Source of the DNA: a virus
Length of the DNA: 35,103 nucleotides
Reading direction: 5' to 3' (one strand)
IMG/VR virus record: IMGVR_UViG_3300027833_000125
Coordinates: 1-35,103 of that record
The notes below the pieces were generated by a model that saw nothing but the letters and a program-made list of their open reading frames with translations, did not search any database and was not told where the DNA came from. Shown here one piece after another: positions 6,391 to 13,120 of this stretch. The position numbers were made by a program, and so were the translations under genes. The stretch's first letter is position 1. Every line of letters begins with the position of its first letter.

Positions 6391-7234
6391 AAGTTACATT
6401 TTTGTGATGTTTGGTCTTATATCAATGTCTAATGCAATTGCAGGAGACGCGAATGATAATGAAATATTTATTGAACAGACTGGTAACAATGTTGAGCTTA
6501 CTATTCAACAAATTGGTGCTGGTAACAAGTATGGCGGTGATAACTTTAGTGGAACTTCTATTGATATGACAATGACTGTTTCAGATTCATACTTGGATAT
6601 ATTACTTGATGGAGATTATAATAAAATGTTTGGTACTATTGCCACTACTGGTTCTACTATCAACAACTTTATTACTGGCGATTATAACTTGTGGAACCAA
6701 AAGATAGGTGTTGCCAATACGGCTGACACAATCACAATCGATTCTGCAATAACCGGTAGTACAAACAGCGTAGTATTTAGAGCAGGTAATGCTGACGATT
6801 CATATAATGTGGACACGCCGTTATGGAATAACACTGCAGCAGAATCTTTTTGGACTGTTTCAGGTAGTGTTTGGTCAAGAACTGCCACAGGCCAAACTGC
6901 ATATTGGGGTTCATGGACACCAACTGCTGGATCGGCTGATAGTTTAGATATGGATTTGGATGTAAATGGTTCAGATAACACCTTGAATGTATTTGTTAAC
7001 TCTACGAATGCTACATTTGATTGGGACATAACTGGTTCAGATAACTGGATTCAAACTACAATGGAAGATGGTGCTGATAACAGTCAAACTGTAGCAGTAA
7101 CCGGAGATTATAATTTCATCTTTGTAGGCCAGAATACTGGGTCAACAGTCGGAGTAACAAACAATGCGATACTTGATGCAACATTTACTACAACACATTC
7201 GGATATCAATATTATACAGTCTGACGCTAACTAG
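6377..7234 (+). CDS. Curlin-like secreted repeat protein 1
   Basis: This 285-residue protein has a signal peptide (1-22, cleavage after AIA). The mature start, NEIFIEQTGNNVELTIQQIG (28-47), carries two copies of the curlin strand pattern (hydrophobic-x-hydrophobic-x-Q-x-G-x-x-N). Repeated turns follow: DGDYN, TGDYN (three GDYN copies in total), NGSDN, TGSDN and ADNSQT. They are separated by alternating beta-strand residues, consistent with a beta-solenoid amyloid like CsgA or CsgB. It is longer than E. coli CsgA (151 aa) and the repeats are degenerate, with a Trp/Ser-rich insert near 140-185. A GGAGAAG ribosome-binding site precedes the ATG. Role as an exported fibre subunit is inferred from the adjoining CsgG and CsgF. 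Confidence 0.75.
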   Translation: MNMNKSYIFVMFGLISMSNAIAGDANDNEIFIEQTGNNVELTIQQIGAGNKYGGDNFSGTSIDMTMTVSDSYLDILLDGDYNKMFGTIATTGSTINNFITGDYNLWNQKIGVANTADTITIDSAITGSTNSVVFRAGNADDSYNVDTPLWNNTAAESFWTVSGSVWSRTATGQTAYWGSWTPTAGSADSLDMDLDVNGSDNTLNVFVNSTNATFDWDITGSDNWIQTTMEDGADNSQTVAVTGDYNFIFVGQNTGSTVGVTNNAILDATFTTTHSDINIIQSDAN

Positions 7235-8327
7235 TATATTTCTTATGGGTTCGGCCTCGGCCGAATCTATAGGAGGTATTACTGAACAGAAAGGTGTTGC
7301 TTCACTTGTCAGAAATGGGGGTGAAGAGATTACAGTATCGGGCACTTCGGTACCCGGTATTGAATTAAAGGATACTGCCGTTACTGGTAATGGTAGAATG
7401 CTGATTGAGTTCTTGGATGAAGAAGAACTGTCTATAATAGAACACACTCGGATCTATATAGATGAAGCATATTATGATCCAGACCCATCTAAATCTAAGA
7501 TGGCAATTCGTATGGTACAGGGAACTGCTAGGTTCACTTCAGGCCGTGGAAAAAGAATTAATAAATCCAATGTACAATTATCAACACCCACAGCTGAGAT
7601 AGCTATACTAGGTACGGACTTTACTACAACCATTGACGAGATAGGGCAATCGCTCATTATATTATTGCCGGATGAAAAGACTGGATTGTCTTCAGGTAAG
7701 ATTATAATAAGCAATGCTGGTGGTACTGTAACCCTAGAAGAAGCATATCAAGCGTCTACTATATCATCATACGATAAGAGTCCAAGTGCACCCGTAAAAT
7801 TGTCCGGTATAGATCCTAGTATGATTAGTAATATCTTTATCGTTTCGGAACCCCAAGAAATTAAAGAAGTTAAACAACAAGAGGGTCTTCTATCAGAGAA
7901 TGATAATGTTAATATACTAGACGTTGACTTCCTTGAATTTAATGAATTAGAGAAAGACTACTTAGAGTATGATGAACTAGAATTTAGTGAACTTGACATT
8001 GATTACTTAGCTGTAGATTTTCTGCAAGACGTATTAGATGTTCTTCAAGCATTAGATAAGGGTACTTCCTTAGATAGGAGTGCTTTAAGTTCAGGCATAG
8101 ACCTTCAAGGTACTATAGTTGGGTTTGATTCAGATACGCAATACAATAGTATAGTAGATAAAGGTGCAGATACCATTAAATTCTTTAGGGATGTTGATGG
8201 AGTTATAAGTATAAGTATGTTACTTTCACAATCGGCCACGATTAGAACAGTTTCAGATCAGAAAGAATCTGAAATAATATTAGGAGACGGACAGGGTATT
8301 ATAATTAATATCACGCAGGTACAATAA
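7164..8327 (+). CDS. Secreted FecR-domain protein with acidic C-terminal segment
   Basis: This 387-residue protein has an N-terminal signal sequence (about 12-33, cleavage after SASA). A FecR domain follows (about 38-170): IGGITEQKGVASLVR, TAVTGNGRMLIEFLDEEEL, a YDPDP loop, VQGTARFTSG, then LSTPTAEIAILGTDFTT, matching the FecR TP-x-A-x-I-x-x-x-GT-x-F signature. Residues 246-292 form a very acidic stretch with repeating FLE-F, YLEY-DE and YLAVDFL units. FecR domains act in the periplasm in signalling and often accompany CHASE2 cyclases in bacteria. The start overlaps curlin gene 1 by 71 bases; a GGAG at 7151-7154, nine bases upstream of ATG 7164, supports it. The stop overlaps the next start (TAATG). 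Confidence 0.85.
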   Translation: MRYLMQHLLQHIRISILYSLTLTSIFLMGSASAESIGGITEQKGVASLVRNGGEEITVSGTSVPGIELKDTAVTGNGRMLIEFLDEEELSIIEHTRIYIDEAYYDPDPSKSKMAIRMVQGTARFTSGRGKRINKSNVQLSTPTAEIAILGTDFTTTIDEIGQSLIILLPDEKTGLSSGKIIISNAGGTVTLEEAYQASTISSYDKSPSAPVKLSGIDPSMISNIFIVSEPQEIKEVKQQEGLLSENDNVNILDVDFLEFNELEKDYLEYDELEFSELDIDYLAVDFLQDVLDVLQALDKGTSLDRSALSSGIDLQGTIVGFDSDTQYNSIVDKGADTIKFFRDVDGVISISMLLSQSATIRTVSDQKESEIILGDGQGIIINITQVQ

Positions 8328-9100
8328 TGAATAAGTTTTTAAATTACACAGCACTATCCATTTGGGTACTATATCTGGTATTTGCATGTCAGCCCGCAAA
8401 GGCCGATAATGAAATCTATGTTACACAAACAGGTGATAACCTCAGATTAGAATACGAGCAACTAGGAGATAACAATAAGATAGATACAGTATTATCTGGT
8501 TATCAACTGGATACTGCAATACTTCAAGAAGGAAATAGAAACCAGGTATTAAATAAGTCCCAAGGAATTACTGGCGACTATAATCAAGTAGTAGTAGAAC
8601 AATGGAACAATACTAATAGTACTGATATTAATAAAATATGGATTGATATTGATGGTGATAGTAATGCGGTAGATGTAGGCCAAGGATGTAAATTTATATA
8701 TTCAAACAGCACATCTTGCGATAGAGATACTCACGAAGATGCCGGCCACGAAATGGAAATAAATATTACTGGAGATTATAATTGGGTACGTGGCGGCCAG
8801 AAATCAGGTACTGCAGATCCGGATCACACTTTAGTCATGGATATTAATAGTGATAATAATAGTGTATGGTTTACACAAGCAGGTTCTGGTGATAAAAATT
8901 TAGATTTAACTATTAACAACGATGGCAATTCGGTAAGTATACATCAACACTATGGCGCACATACTGCGACAGTTACCCTAGATGGAACATCACCGACTGA
9001 CTTAAACTTAATTCAAGCCGGCGGCCCAAGTCAGACATACAATCTTATGCAGAACTGTCTAACCATAGGCGGTTGCTCTGTCTCGGTAGTGCAGCAGTGA
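8327..9100 (+). CDS. Curlin-like secreted repeat protein 2
   Basis: This 257-residue protein has a signal peptide (1-26, cleavage after AKA). The mature start, NEIYVTQTGDNLRLEYEQLG (28-47), is nearly superimposable on that of curlin-like protein 1. Further repeats include DTAILQEGNRNQ, ITGDYNQVVVEQ, IDGDSNAVDVGQ, ITGDYNWVRGGQ, NSVWFTQAGSGD and NSVSIHQHYG, all of the curlin hydrophobic-x-hydrophobic-x-Q type spaced by G-D-x-N turns. Two Cys pairs are present, one in the middle (GQGCKF...TSCDRD) and one near the C-terminus (QNC...GGC). With two subunits of similar start, one could be the nucleator (CsgB role) and the other the main fibre (CsgA role); which is which cannot be told. It follows the FecR gene with a TAATG overlap. 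Confidence 0.78.
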   Translation: MNKFLNYTALSIWVLYLVFACQPAKADNEIYVTQTGDNLRLEYEQLGDNNKIDTVLSGYQLDTAILQEGNRNQVLNKSQGITGDYNQVVVEQWNNTNSTDINKIWIDIDGDSNAVDVGQGCKFIYSNSTSCDRDTHEDAGHEMEINITGDYNWVRGGQKSGTADPDHTLVMDINSDNNSVWFTQAGSGDKNLDLTINNDGNSVSIHQHYGAHTATVTLDGTSPTDLNLIQAGGPSQTYNLMQNCLTIGGCSVSVVQQ

Positions 9101-9112
9101 GTGTTAGAAACT

Positions 9113-9132
9113 ACGGATATTATATATTCCGT
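9113..9132 (+). other. Short inverted repeat between curlin-like gene 2 and the cyclase
   Basis: ACGGA and TCCGT arms flank a 10-base AT-only loop in the 78-base gap; a third ACGGA copy follows at about 9137. The stem is too short and lacks a T-run, so it is not a convincing terminator. It could be an operator or an RNA processing site. Confidence 0.25.
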
Positions 9133-9178
9133 AAATACGGATACAGAAACTCCAGAATAGGAACTAGAGTAGACATAT

Positions 9179-10993
9179 ATGTATAACTGGAAAGTAGTAT
9201 TACTGACCATTATCTTACTTGTTACGGTAAGAGTGCAAGACCCCAAATTAGTAGAACAGTTTCGTTTAAACTATTTTGATTCGTTACAGTCGTATCAAGA
9301 ACCGATCAAGGCAGATAATATAGTCATAGTAGATATAGATGAATCTGCTTTAAATAGGTATGGCCAGTTTCCCTTTAGTAGAGACCTATATGCAAACTGG
9401 TTAAATTCTAGCCCAGAAAATAATGCATATGTATTTAATATGGGATTCACGGAGAAAGATAGGTTCGGTAAAGACTCTGATCTTGCTGCAGCTATGGGAA
9501 CTAGAGATGTAATACTATCATCCTTTGTGAGTAATAAATCCCAGGGTGATAAGCCGCCTAGAGGCTTTGGTAAGCTTGGAAAGGGTGACCCGTCAGATTG
9601 GTTGTATTCATATAAGGGTATGCGTACTTCGGTCGTGGCTCAATATGCAGAAGGCGTAGGAGCTGTTACAGTTGCACCTTCGGTAGATGGTATAGTCAGA
9701 GAGTCACCCTTAGCTATCCTAGCTAATCAACACCTTTGGCCGGCCATAGCATTAGAGATATTACGAGTGTGGGAGTTTCAGCCTAACCTAGCAATTAAGA
9801 TTAAAGACGCTGGAGTAGAGTGGGTGAGAATGGGTACTTTACCTCCGATGTATACTACCCCGAATTCTAATGTTCAAATAGCATACTGGAACGAATACGA
9901 GCGTATATCATTTGGAGACCCACTACCCGATGAAAAGATAATCATACTAGGATTGAGTGCAGGTGGATTAGTCAACCCAGTACCGACTCCGACTGGTGCT
10001 ATGTTACCACACGACATTCAAGCACATCTAATATCTACTGTAGTAAATGGTATCCAAATTCAAAGACCGTGGTATGCCGATCAGCTTGAACTTCTACTGA
10101 TTATCGGACTATCATTAATGATATTACTTATTGTATATCAAACTCCAACTTATATGTCGGCTTGTATATCACTATGTACTCTGTTAGGTACAATGTGGGC
10201 CGGCTATCATGTTTGGATGACAGAACTTTTACTGATAGATGTTTTGTTCCCTACAGTGGCTGCCTTTATCGTATTCACTCATGCTACATTCAATAGGTTC
10301 TATGTCACATATAAGTTAAAAGAACTGATTAAAGGTCAATTCGGTACTTACCTATCTCCAGATATGGTCTATATGTTACAGAAAGATCCGTCACTATTAG
10401 CACTAGGAGGCGAAAGAAAAGAGATGTCCTTCTTGTTTATGGACATTTGTGGGTTCACCCCCATATCAGAGTACTACAAGAACAAAGACGACCCCGAAGG
10501 ATTAGTGGTATTGGTCAATGAATTCCTAGATGCCATGACCAAAATCATACTAGCCAATGGTGGTACTATAGACAAATATATGGGCGACTGTATTATGGCG
10601 TTCTGGAATGCTCCAATAGCATGTGAGAACCATGCAGAGATGGCAGTTAAATCATCAATAGAGATAGAGGCAAAGACTAATGAACTTAAAGCAGTATACA
10701 AAGAGAGAGGACTTCCAGATATTAATGTTGGTACTGGTGTCAATACCGGTGATTGCATTGTTGGGAATATGGGCAGTGAGTCGAGATTTGATTACTCTGT
10801 TATCGGAGACGCAGTCAACCTCGCAGCAAGATTGGAGGCTACCGCTGCTAGGGGTGATTACCTAGAGTACAAGACAATCATATCATCTTTCACTAGAGAC
10901 CAACTTCCAGAGAGCTATATCTGTGAGGAGATTGGTAATATCAAGGTGAAAGGCAAAGACGAACTTATAACCATATATTCTCCTAAGTTATAA
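9179..10993 (+). CDS. CHASE2-domain class III adenylate/guanylate cyclase, membrane receptor
   Basis: This 604-residue membrane protein has a helix near 5-18, then a periplasmic CHASE2 domain (about 25-300; IVIVDIDESALNRYGQFPFSRD at 48-69 is the CHASE2 signature, written here in part), three membrane helices (about 303-320, 325-345 and 350-368), then a class III cyclase domain (about 412-600). The catalytic set is complete: metal Asp422 (FMDICGF) and Asp470 (DKYMGD), purine-recognising Lys466, and Asn547 and Arg551 in GDAVNLAARLE. The second purine-contact position is Ser540 rather than Asp, close to the Thr of class IIIb enzymes such as cyanobacterial CyaC, so an adenylate cyclase of IIIb type is most likely. 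CHASE2 senses an external or periplasmic signal. It ends the curli-like cluster. Confidence 0.92.
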   Translation: MYNWKVVLLTIILLVTVRVQDPKLVEQFRLNYFDSLQSYQEPIKADNIVIVDIDESALNRYGQFPFSRDLYANWLNSSPENNAYVFNMGFTEKDRFGKDSDLAAAMGTRDVILSSFVSNKSQGDKPPRGFGKLGKGDPSDWLYSYKGMRTSVVAQYAEGVGAVTVAPSVDGIVRESPLAILANQHLWPAIALEILRVWEFQPNLAIKIKDAGVEWVRMGTLPPMYTTPNSNVQIAYWNEYERISFGDPLPDEKIIILGLSAGGLVNPVPTPTGAMLPHDIQAHLISTVVNGIQIQRPWYADQLELLLIIGLSLMILLIVYQTPTYMSACISLCTLLGTMWAGYHVWMTELLLIDVLFPTVAAFIVFTHATFNRFYVTYKLKELIKGQFGTYLSPDMVYMLQKDPSLLALGGERKEMSFLFMDICGFTPISEYYKNKDDPEGLVVLVNEFLDAMTKIILANGGTIDKYMGDCIMAFWNAPIACENHAEMAVKSSIEIEAKTNELKAVYKERGLPDINVGTGVNTGDCIVGNMGSESRFDYSVIGDAVNLAARLEATAARGDYLEYKTIISSFTRDQLPESYICEEIGNIKVKGKDELITIYSPKL

Positions 10994-10997
10994 CGTT

Positions 10998-11019
10998 ATT
11001 CCAAAATGTTCTAAGAAAT
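10998..11019 (+). repeat. 22-bp direct repeat, copy 1, upstream of early promoter 1
   Basis: The element begins ATTCCAAAATGTTCTAA and is repeated with one mismatch at 11520-11541, again upstream of a promoter. This copy ends 13 bases before the -35 box of early promoter 1. It could be a regulator-binding site. Confidence 0.6.
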
Positions 11020-11032
11020 CGTAAAATAAGTG

Positions 11033-11061
11033 TTGACAAAGGGCGTATATGGTAGTATAAT
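11033..11061 (+). promoter_or_regulatory. Early sigma70-type promoter 1
   Basis: TTGACA (11033-11038), a 17-base spacer, then TATAAT (11056-11061) extended by ATAC. Both boxes are perfect consensus. It drives the 83-residue gene at 11094 and is one of six near-identical promoters between 11.0 and 16.7 kb. Confidence 0.9.
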
Positions 11062-11093
11062 ATACACTTATTCATCGGAACAGAGACACCTTC

Positions 11094-11345
11094 ATGGCAT
11101 ACTATACTCATACAGAATCACCCATCGGAAACTTCATTGAGAAGGACTTCGGTAACAACTTTGAATACAGCGTTAACGAGACTGGTATGTTCCCAGAATA
11201 CCCCCACATTGTATGGGTCGGAAGTGCGGCTACTGACCAAGGGTTTCGGTTTGCCAAAGTCAAGAAGACTGTAGCGTATATTCTTACTGGAGAAGACACT
11301 CTGGAAAGATGGTTCTTAAAATCAAATCAGGAGTATGTAGTATGA
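11094..11345 (+). CDS. Hypothetical early protein (83 aa)
   Basis: The family is not recognised. It is a soluble 83-residue protein with an aromatic, charged N-terminus (MAYYTHTESPIGNFIEKDF), a central PHIVWVGS segment and FAKVKKTVAYILTGEDTLERW near the end. It is the first gene after early promoter 1, so it should be transcribed by host polymerase at the onset of infection. Such positions in T4-like phages are typical of small host-takeover proteins, but nothing in the sequence identifies a target. The stop codon overlaps the next ATG. Confidence 0.7.
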   Translation: MAYYTHTESPIGNFIEKDFGNNFEYSVNETGMFPEYPHIVWVGSAATDQGFRFAKVKKTVAYILTGEDTLERWFLKSNQEYVV

Positions 11346-11485
11346 TGTCAGTAAGTGATCAAATATCTATCCTCTGGAACGACCTAGTTATGCTCATAGA
11401 GGCTCAAGAGGCGTATAATGAAACGTACTATAACAGTGAATATAAGCGTATCTCAGAACGGCTTGAAGCCTTAGAGTGTCTATAG
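11342..11485 (+). CDS. Very small hypothetical early protein (47 aa)
   Basis: This 47-residue frame starts with two consecutive ATG codons that overlap the TGA of the previous gene. It is predicted to be almost entirely helical and amphipathic (MLIEAQEAYNETYYNSEYKR, then ISERLEALECL), suggesting a coiled coil. No family is recognised. It is co-transcribed with the preceding gene from early promoter 1. Confidence 0.5.
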   Translation: MMSVSDQISILWNDLVMLIEAQEAYNETYYNSEYKRISERLEALECL

Positions 11486-11519
11486 TACGACCAATCATAG
11501 ATCGGTTAGTTATATGCAT

Positions 11520-11541
11520 ATTCCAAAATGTTCTAAAAAAT
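11520..11541 (+). repeat. 22-bp direct repeat, copy 2, upstream of early promoter 2
   Basis: Second copy of the element at 10998-11019, with one mismatch. It ends 34 bases before the -35 box of early promoter 2; the difference from copy 1 (13 bases) is 21 bases, about two helical turns. Confidence 0.6.
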
Positions 11542-11575
11542 GTACGTTTTAATGCAACTATTTCGCGCCGAGGTG

Positions 11576-11604
11576 TTGACACATTGGCTATAACAAAGTA
11601 TAAT
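11576..11604 (+). promoter_or_regulatory. Early sigma70-type promoter 2
   Basis: TTGACA (11576-11581), a 17-base spacer, then TATAAT (11599-11604) followed by ATACAC. It drives the 58-residue gene at 11637 and the metallopeptidase. Confidence 0.9.
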
Positions 11605-11636
11605 ATACACATATTCAAAGATAAAGAAGAGAACAT

Positions 11637-11813
11637 ATGATACAATTAATTGAGAACATCCATACATACGAAGGTACTTATCCGACTGGCTACGACCTAG
11701 TAGAATATGAGAAAGGGACTTGTCCGATAGATGATGGATATGTTCTATATGGATTTGATGAAATTGGACTCATGGTTGAGACTAACGCTCAACACGCATT
11801 TGTAAAGATATAA
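11637..11813 (+). CDS. Small hypothetical early protein (58 aa)
   Basis: This 58-residue acidic protein begins MIQLIENIHTYEGTYPTGYD and ends QHAFVKI, with a single Cys (GTCPIDDGYVLYGF) in the middle. No family is recognised. The start follows an AGAAGAGA ribosome-binding site about 30 bases downstream of the promoter 2 -10 box. It is the first gene of that transcript, immediately before the zinc metallopeptidase. Confidence 0.6.
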   Translation: MIQLIENIHTYEGTYPTGYDLVEYEKGTCPIDDGYVLYGFDEIGLMVETNAQHAFVKI

Positions 11814-11823
11814 GGAAAAGACT

Positions 11824-12270
11824 ATGCCAATGGTATTATTAAACGGCCAGATTAAAGGTAAGAAAAGCGGCATCATAGACTTATATGTGTTTAACCTATG
11901 TAAAGAACTCGGCATAGGCCGTATGCATAGAAAACTCATTGAAATAGATTTTGTTACAGACCAAGAAGGCCAGTTAGGTAATGCTTGGGGTGATGAAAAA
12001 GAAGGGTATGCTCACATCAACATTGCCCGTAAATGCGAAGGTACAAAGGTAGAGTATGCTGATATGATGCAGACCCTAGCTCATGAAATGGTTCATGTGA
12101 AACAGTACTTCCGAAAAGAACTTGATGGATCCAATTGTAGATTCAAATGGAAGGGCCGCAACGCAGACGGTTACAAGTACGAGAACCAACCATGGGAACG
12201 AGAGGCATTCCGTAGAGAGGCTGAATTATACCAGAAATGTTGGCCCTTTGAAATTGCAGGACTGGTATAA
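11824..12270 (+). CDS. Zinc metallopeptidase-like protein (HEMVH)
   Basis: This 148-residue soluble protein carries an HExxH zinc motif (LAHEMVHVKQ; H87, E88, H91) and, downstream, QPWEREAFRREAEL with glutamates (E125, E127) that could be the third zinc ligand of a gluzincin or SprT-like enzyme. An upstream strand, GYAHINIARKCEG, resembles the edge strand before the active-site helix. It is expressed from early promoter 2 in an operon of host-takeover-type genes, so a cytoplasmic substrate is likely. Phages of this group often carry such small peptidase-like proteins of unknown target. An AAGGAAAAG sequence precedes the start. Family placement beyond metallopeptidase is uncertain. Confidence 0.7.
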   Translation: MPMVLLNGQIKGKKSGIIDLYVFNLCKELGIGRMHRKLIEIDFVTDQEGQLGNAWGDEKEGYAHINIARKCEGTKVEYADMMQTLAHEMVHVKQYFRKELDGSNCRFKWKGRNADGYKYENQPWEREAFRREAELYQKCWPFEIAGLV

Positions 12271-12314
12271 AGCTCAGTTATAGTCATTATAATGAAAATA
12301 AATGAAGAAAGGTG

Positions 12315-12343
12315 TTGACAAAAGGTATGAGCTGTAGTATAAT
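12315..12343 (+). promoter_or_regulatory. Early sigma70-type promoter 3
   Basis: TTGACA (12315-12320), a 17-base spacer, then TATAAT (12338-12343) followed by ATACCTATATTAA. The downstream leader, with AAGGA and AAATTATGAA, closely resembles that of promoter 4. Confidence 0.9.
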
Positions 12344-12380
12344 ATACCTATATTAAGAATTAATGATAAGGAATAAAATT

Positions 12381-12593
12381 ATGAAAATCATCGCCCAAAG
12401 AACATCACCGGTAACAGGTAAAGATAACCACATGGTAATATTTGCCACTAATGAGCAATTTATGGCTTGGCACGATGGCATGCTTATTCAGGACGCAATG
12501 CCTGATGCTACAGTGGATCAGAGAGAGTTTCTGATCTCTGGCTGTACGCCAGCGTGCTGGGAGTCAATGTTCGGTGCGGAGGATGCAGCATGA
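12381..12593 (+). CDS. Small conserved phage protein (REFL-x-SG-x-TP type)
   Basis: This 70-residue protein starts at ATG 12381, eight bases after AAGGA; an upstream in-frame ATG at 12363 overlaps the leader and has no such site. It contains IFATNEQFMAWHDG and then IQDAMPDATVDQREFLISGC and TPACWESMFG. The IQDAMP ... REFL-x-x-G-x-TP-x-x-W-x-x-x-F arrangement is one I recall in small proteins of several phage groups, with no function known. It is the first gene of the promoter 3 operon and overlaps the next start (ATGA). Confidence 0.75.
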   Translation: MKIIAQRTSPVTGKDNHMVIFATNEQFMAWHDGMLIQDAMPDATVDQREFLISGCTPACWESMFGAEDAA

Positions 12594-12802
12594 AGATTAA
12601 TATGAATGCAGTAAAGGGTATCACCATGGGAACTATCGCAGGAGTTGCATTAGGTACTGCAATATCATTTGCAACCGATATTCCAGAAGTTCAGACAAGT
12701 CATTCATCCGGACAGTGTGTTAAGGTTATTAACTTCACAGAGTCGGACACATTCACTTGCGAGAACTTACCAAGCCGTTACAGTCACGTATGGGTCAAAT
12801 AG
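12590..12802 (+). CDS. Small exported or membrane-anchored protein
   Basis: This 70-residue protein starts at ATG 12590, seven bases after GGAGG. An N-terminal hydrophobic helix (about 7-25, GITMGTIAGVALGTAISFA) acts as a signal peptide or anchor. The outer part holds a Cys pair (GQCVKVINF and FTCENLPSRY) and ends in SHVWVK, a pattern I recall from small cyanomyophage proteins. A disulfide-bonded periplasmic domain is likely. It is coupled to the preceding gene, and its stop is directly followed by the next start. Function is unknown; superinfection exclusion is a conjecture from its location and topology. Confidence 0.65.
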   Translation: MKINMNAVKGITMGTIAGVALGTAISFATDIPEVQTSHSSGQCVKVINFTESDTFTCENLPSRYSHVWVK

Positions 12803-13120
12803 ATGATTAGAATTCTTAAAGAGACAACCGATTGGGGTGCAGAGAAGATTTCAAACGGCACCTACTATGTTAACGAACATGGACACTTAGTTGCTTATAT
12901 GCCTCATCTCGGCGCGTATAAAGAATTCACCAAACCAATGAAACAGTTTTCTACATCACGTAGGAAGTTCAAAGAGCTAGGAGTCATTGATAATGGAGAC
13001 TCCGGCACCCCAGTAAAAGGTTCTAAGGGTAACACCTACTATGTCAAAGACGGTAAGTGTTCTTGCCCTGGGTTTAAATTCAGACAGAAATGCAAACACT
13101 TATTAGAGGTAGCAGCATGA
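12803..13120 (+). CDS. SWIM-type zinc-finger protein
   Basis: This 105-residue protein has C86-x-C88-x8-C97-x-H99 (KCSCPGFKFRQKCKHL), the CxC-x(n)-CxH signature of SWIM zinc domains, preceded by SKGNTYYVKDG as in other SWIM fingers. The N-terminal 70 residues hold a small basic domain (TSRRKFKELGV). SWIM domains bind DNA or proteins and are found in recombination mediators and transposases. As an early phage gene it may bind nucleic acid or a host protein. It starts on the base after the preceding stop and overlaps the next ATG by four bases. Confidence 0.75.
   Translation: MIRILKETTDWGAEKISNGTYYVNEHGHLVAYMPHLGAYKEFTKPMKQFSTSRRKFKELGVIDNGDSGTPVKGSKGNTYYVKDGKCSCPGFKFRQKCKHLLEVAA

Noticed and set aside
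9113-9132. Inverted repeat as a terminator before the cyclase gene
   Set aside because: The stem is only five base pairs with a large AT loop and no T-run; kept as a weak element but not called a terminator.
4423-10993. Search for csgE, csgC and csgD partners in the curli-like cluster
   Set aside because: No frame matched what I know of these families; the small membrane proteins at 4460 and 4756 have a membrane helix and coiled tail, unlike CsgE.
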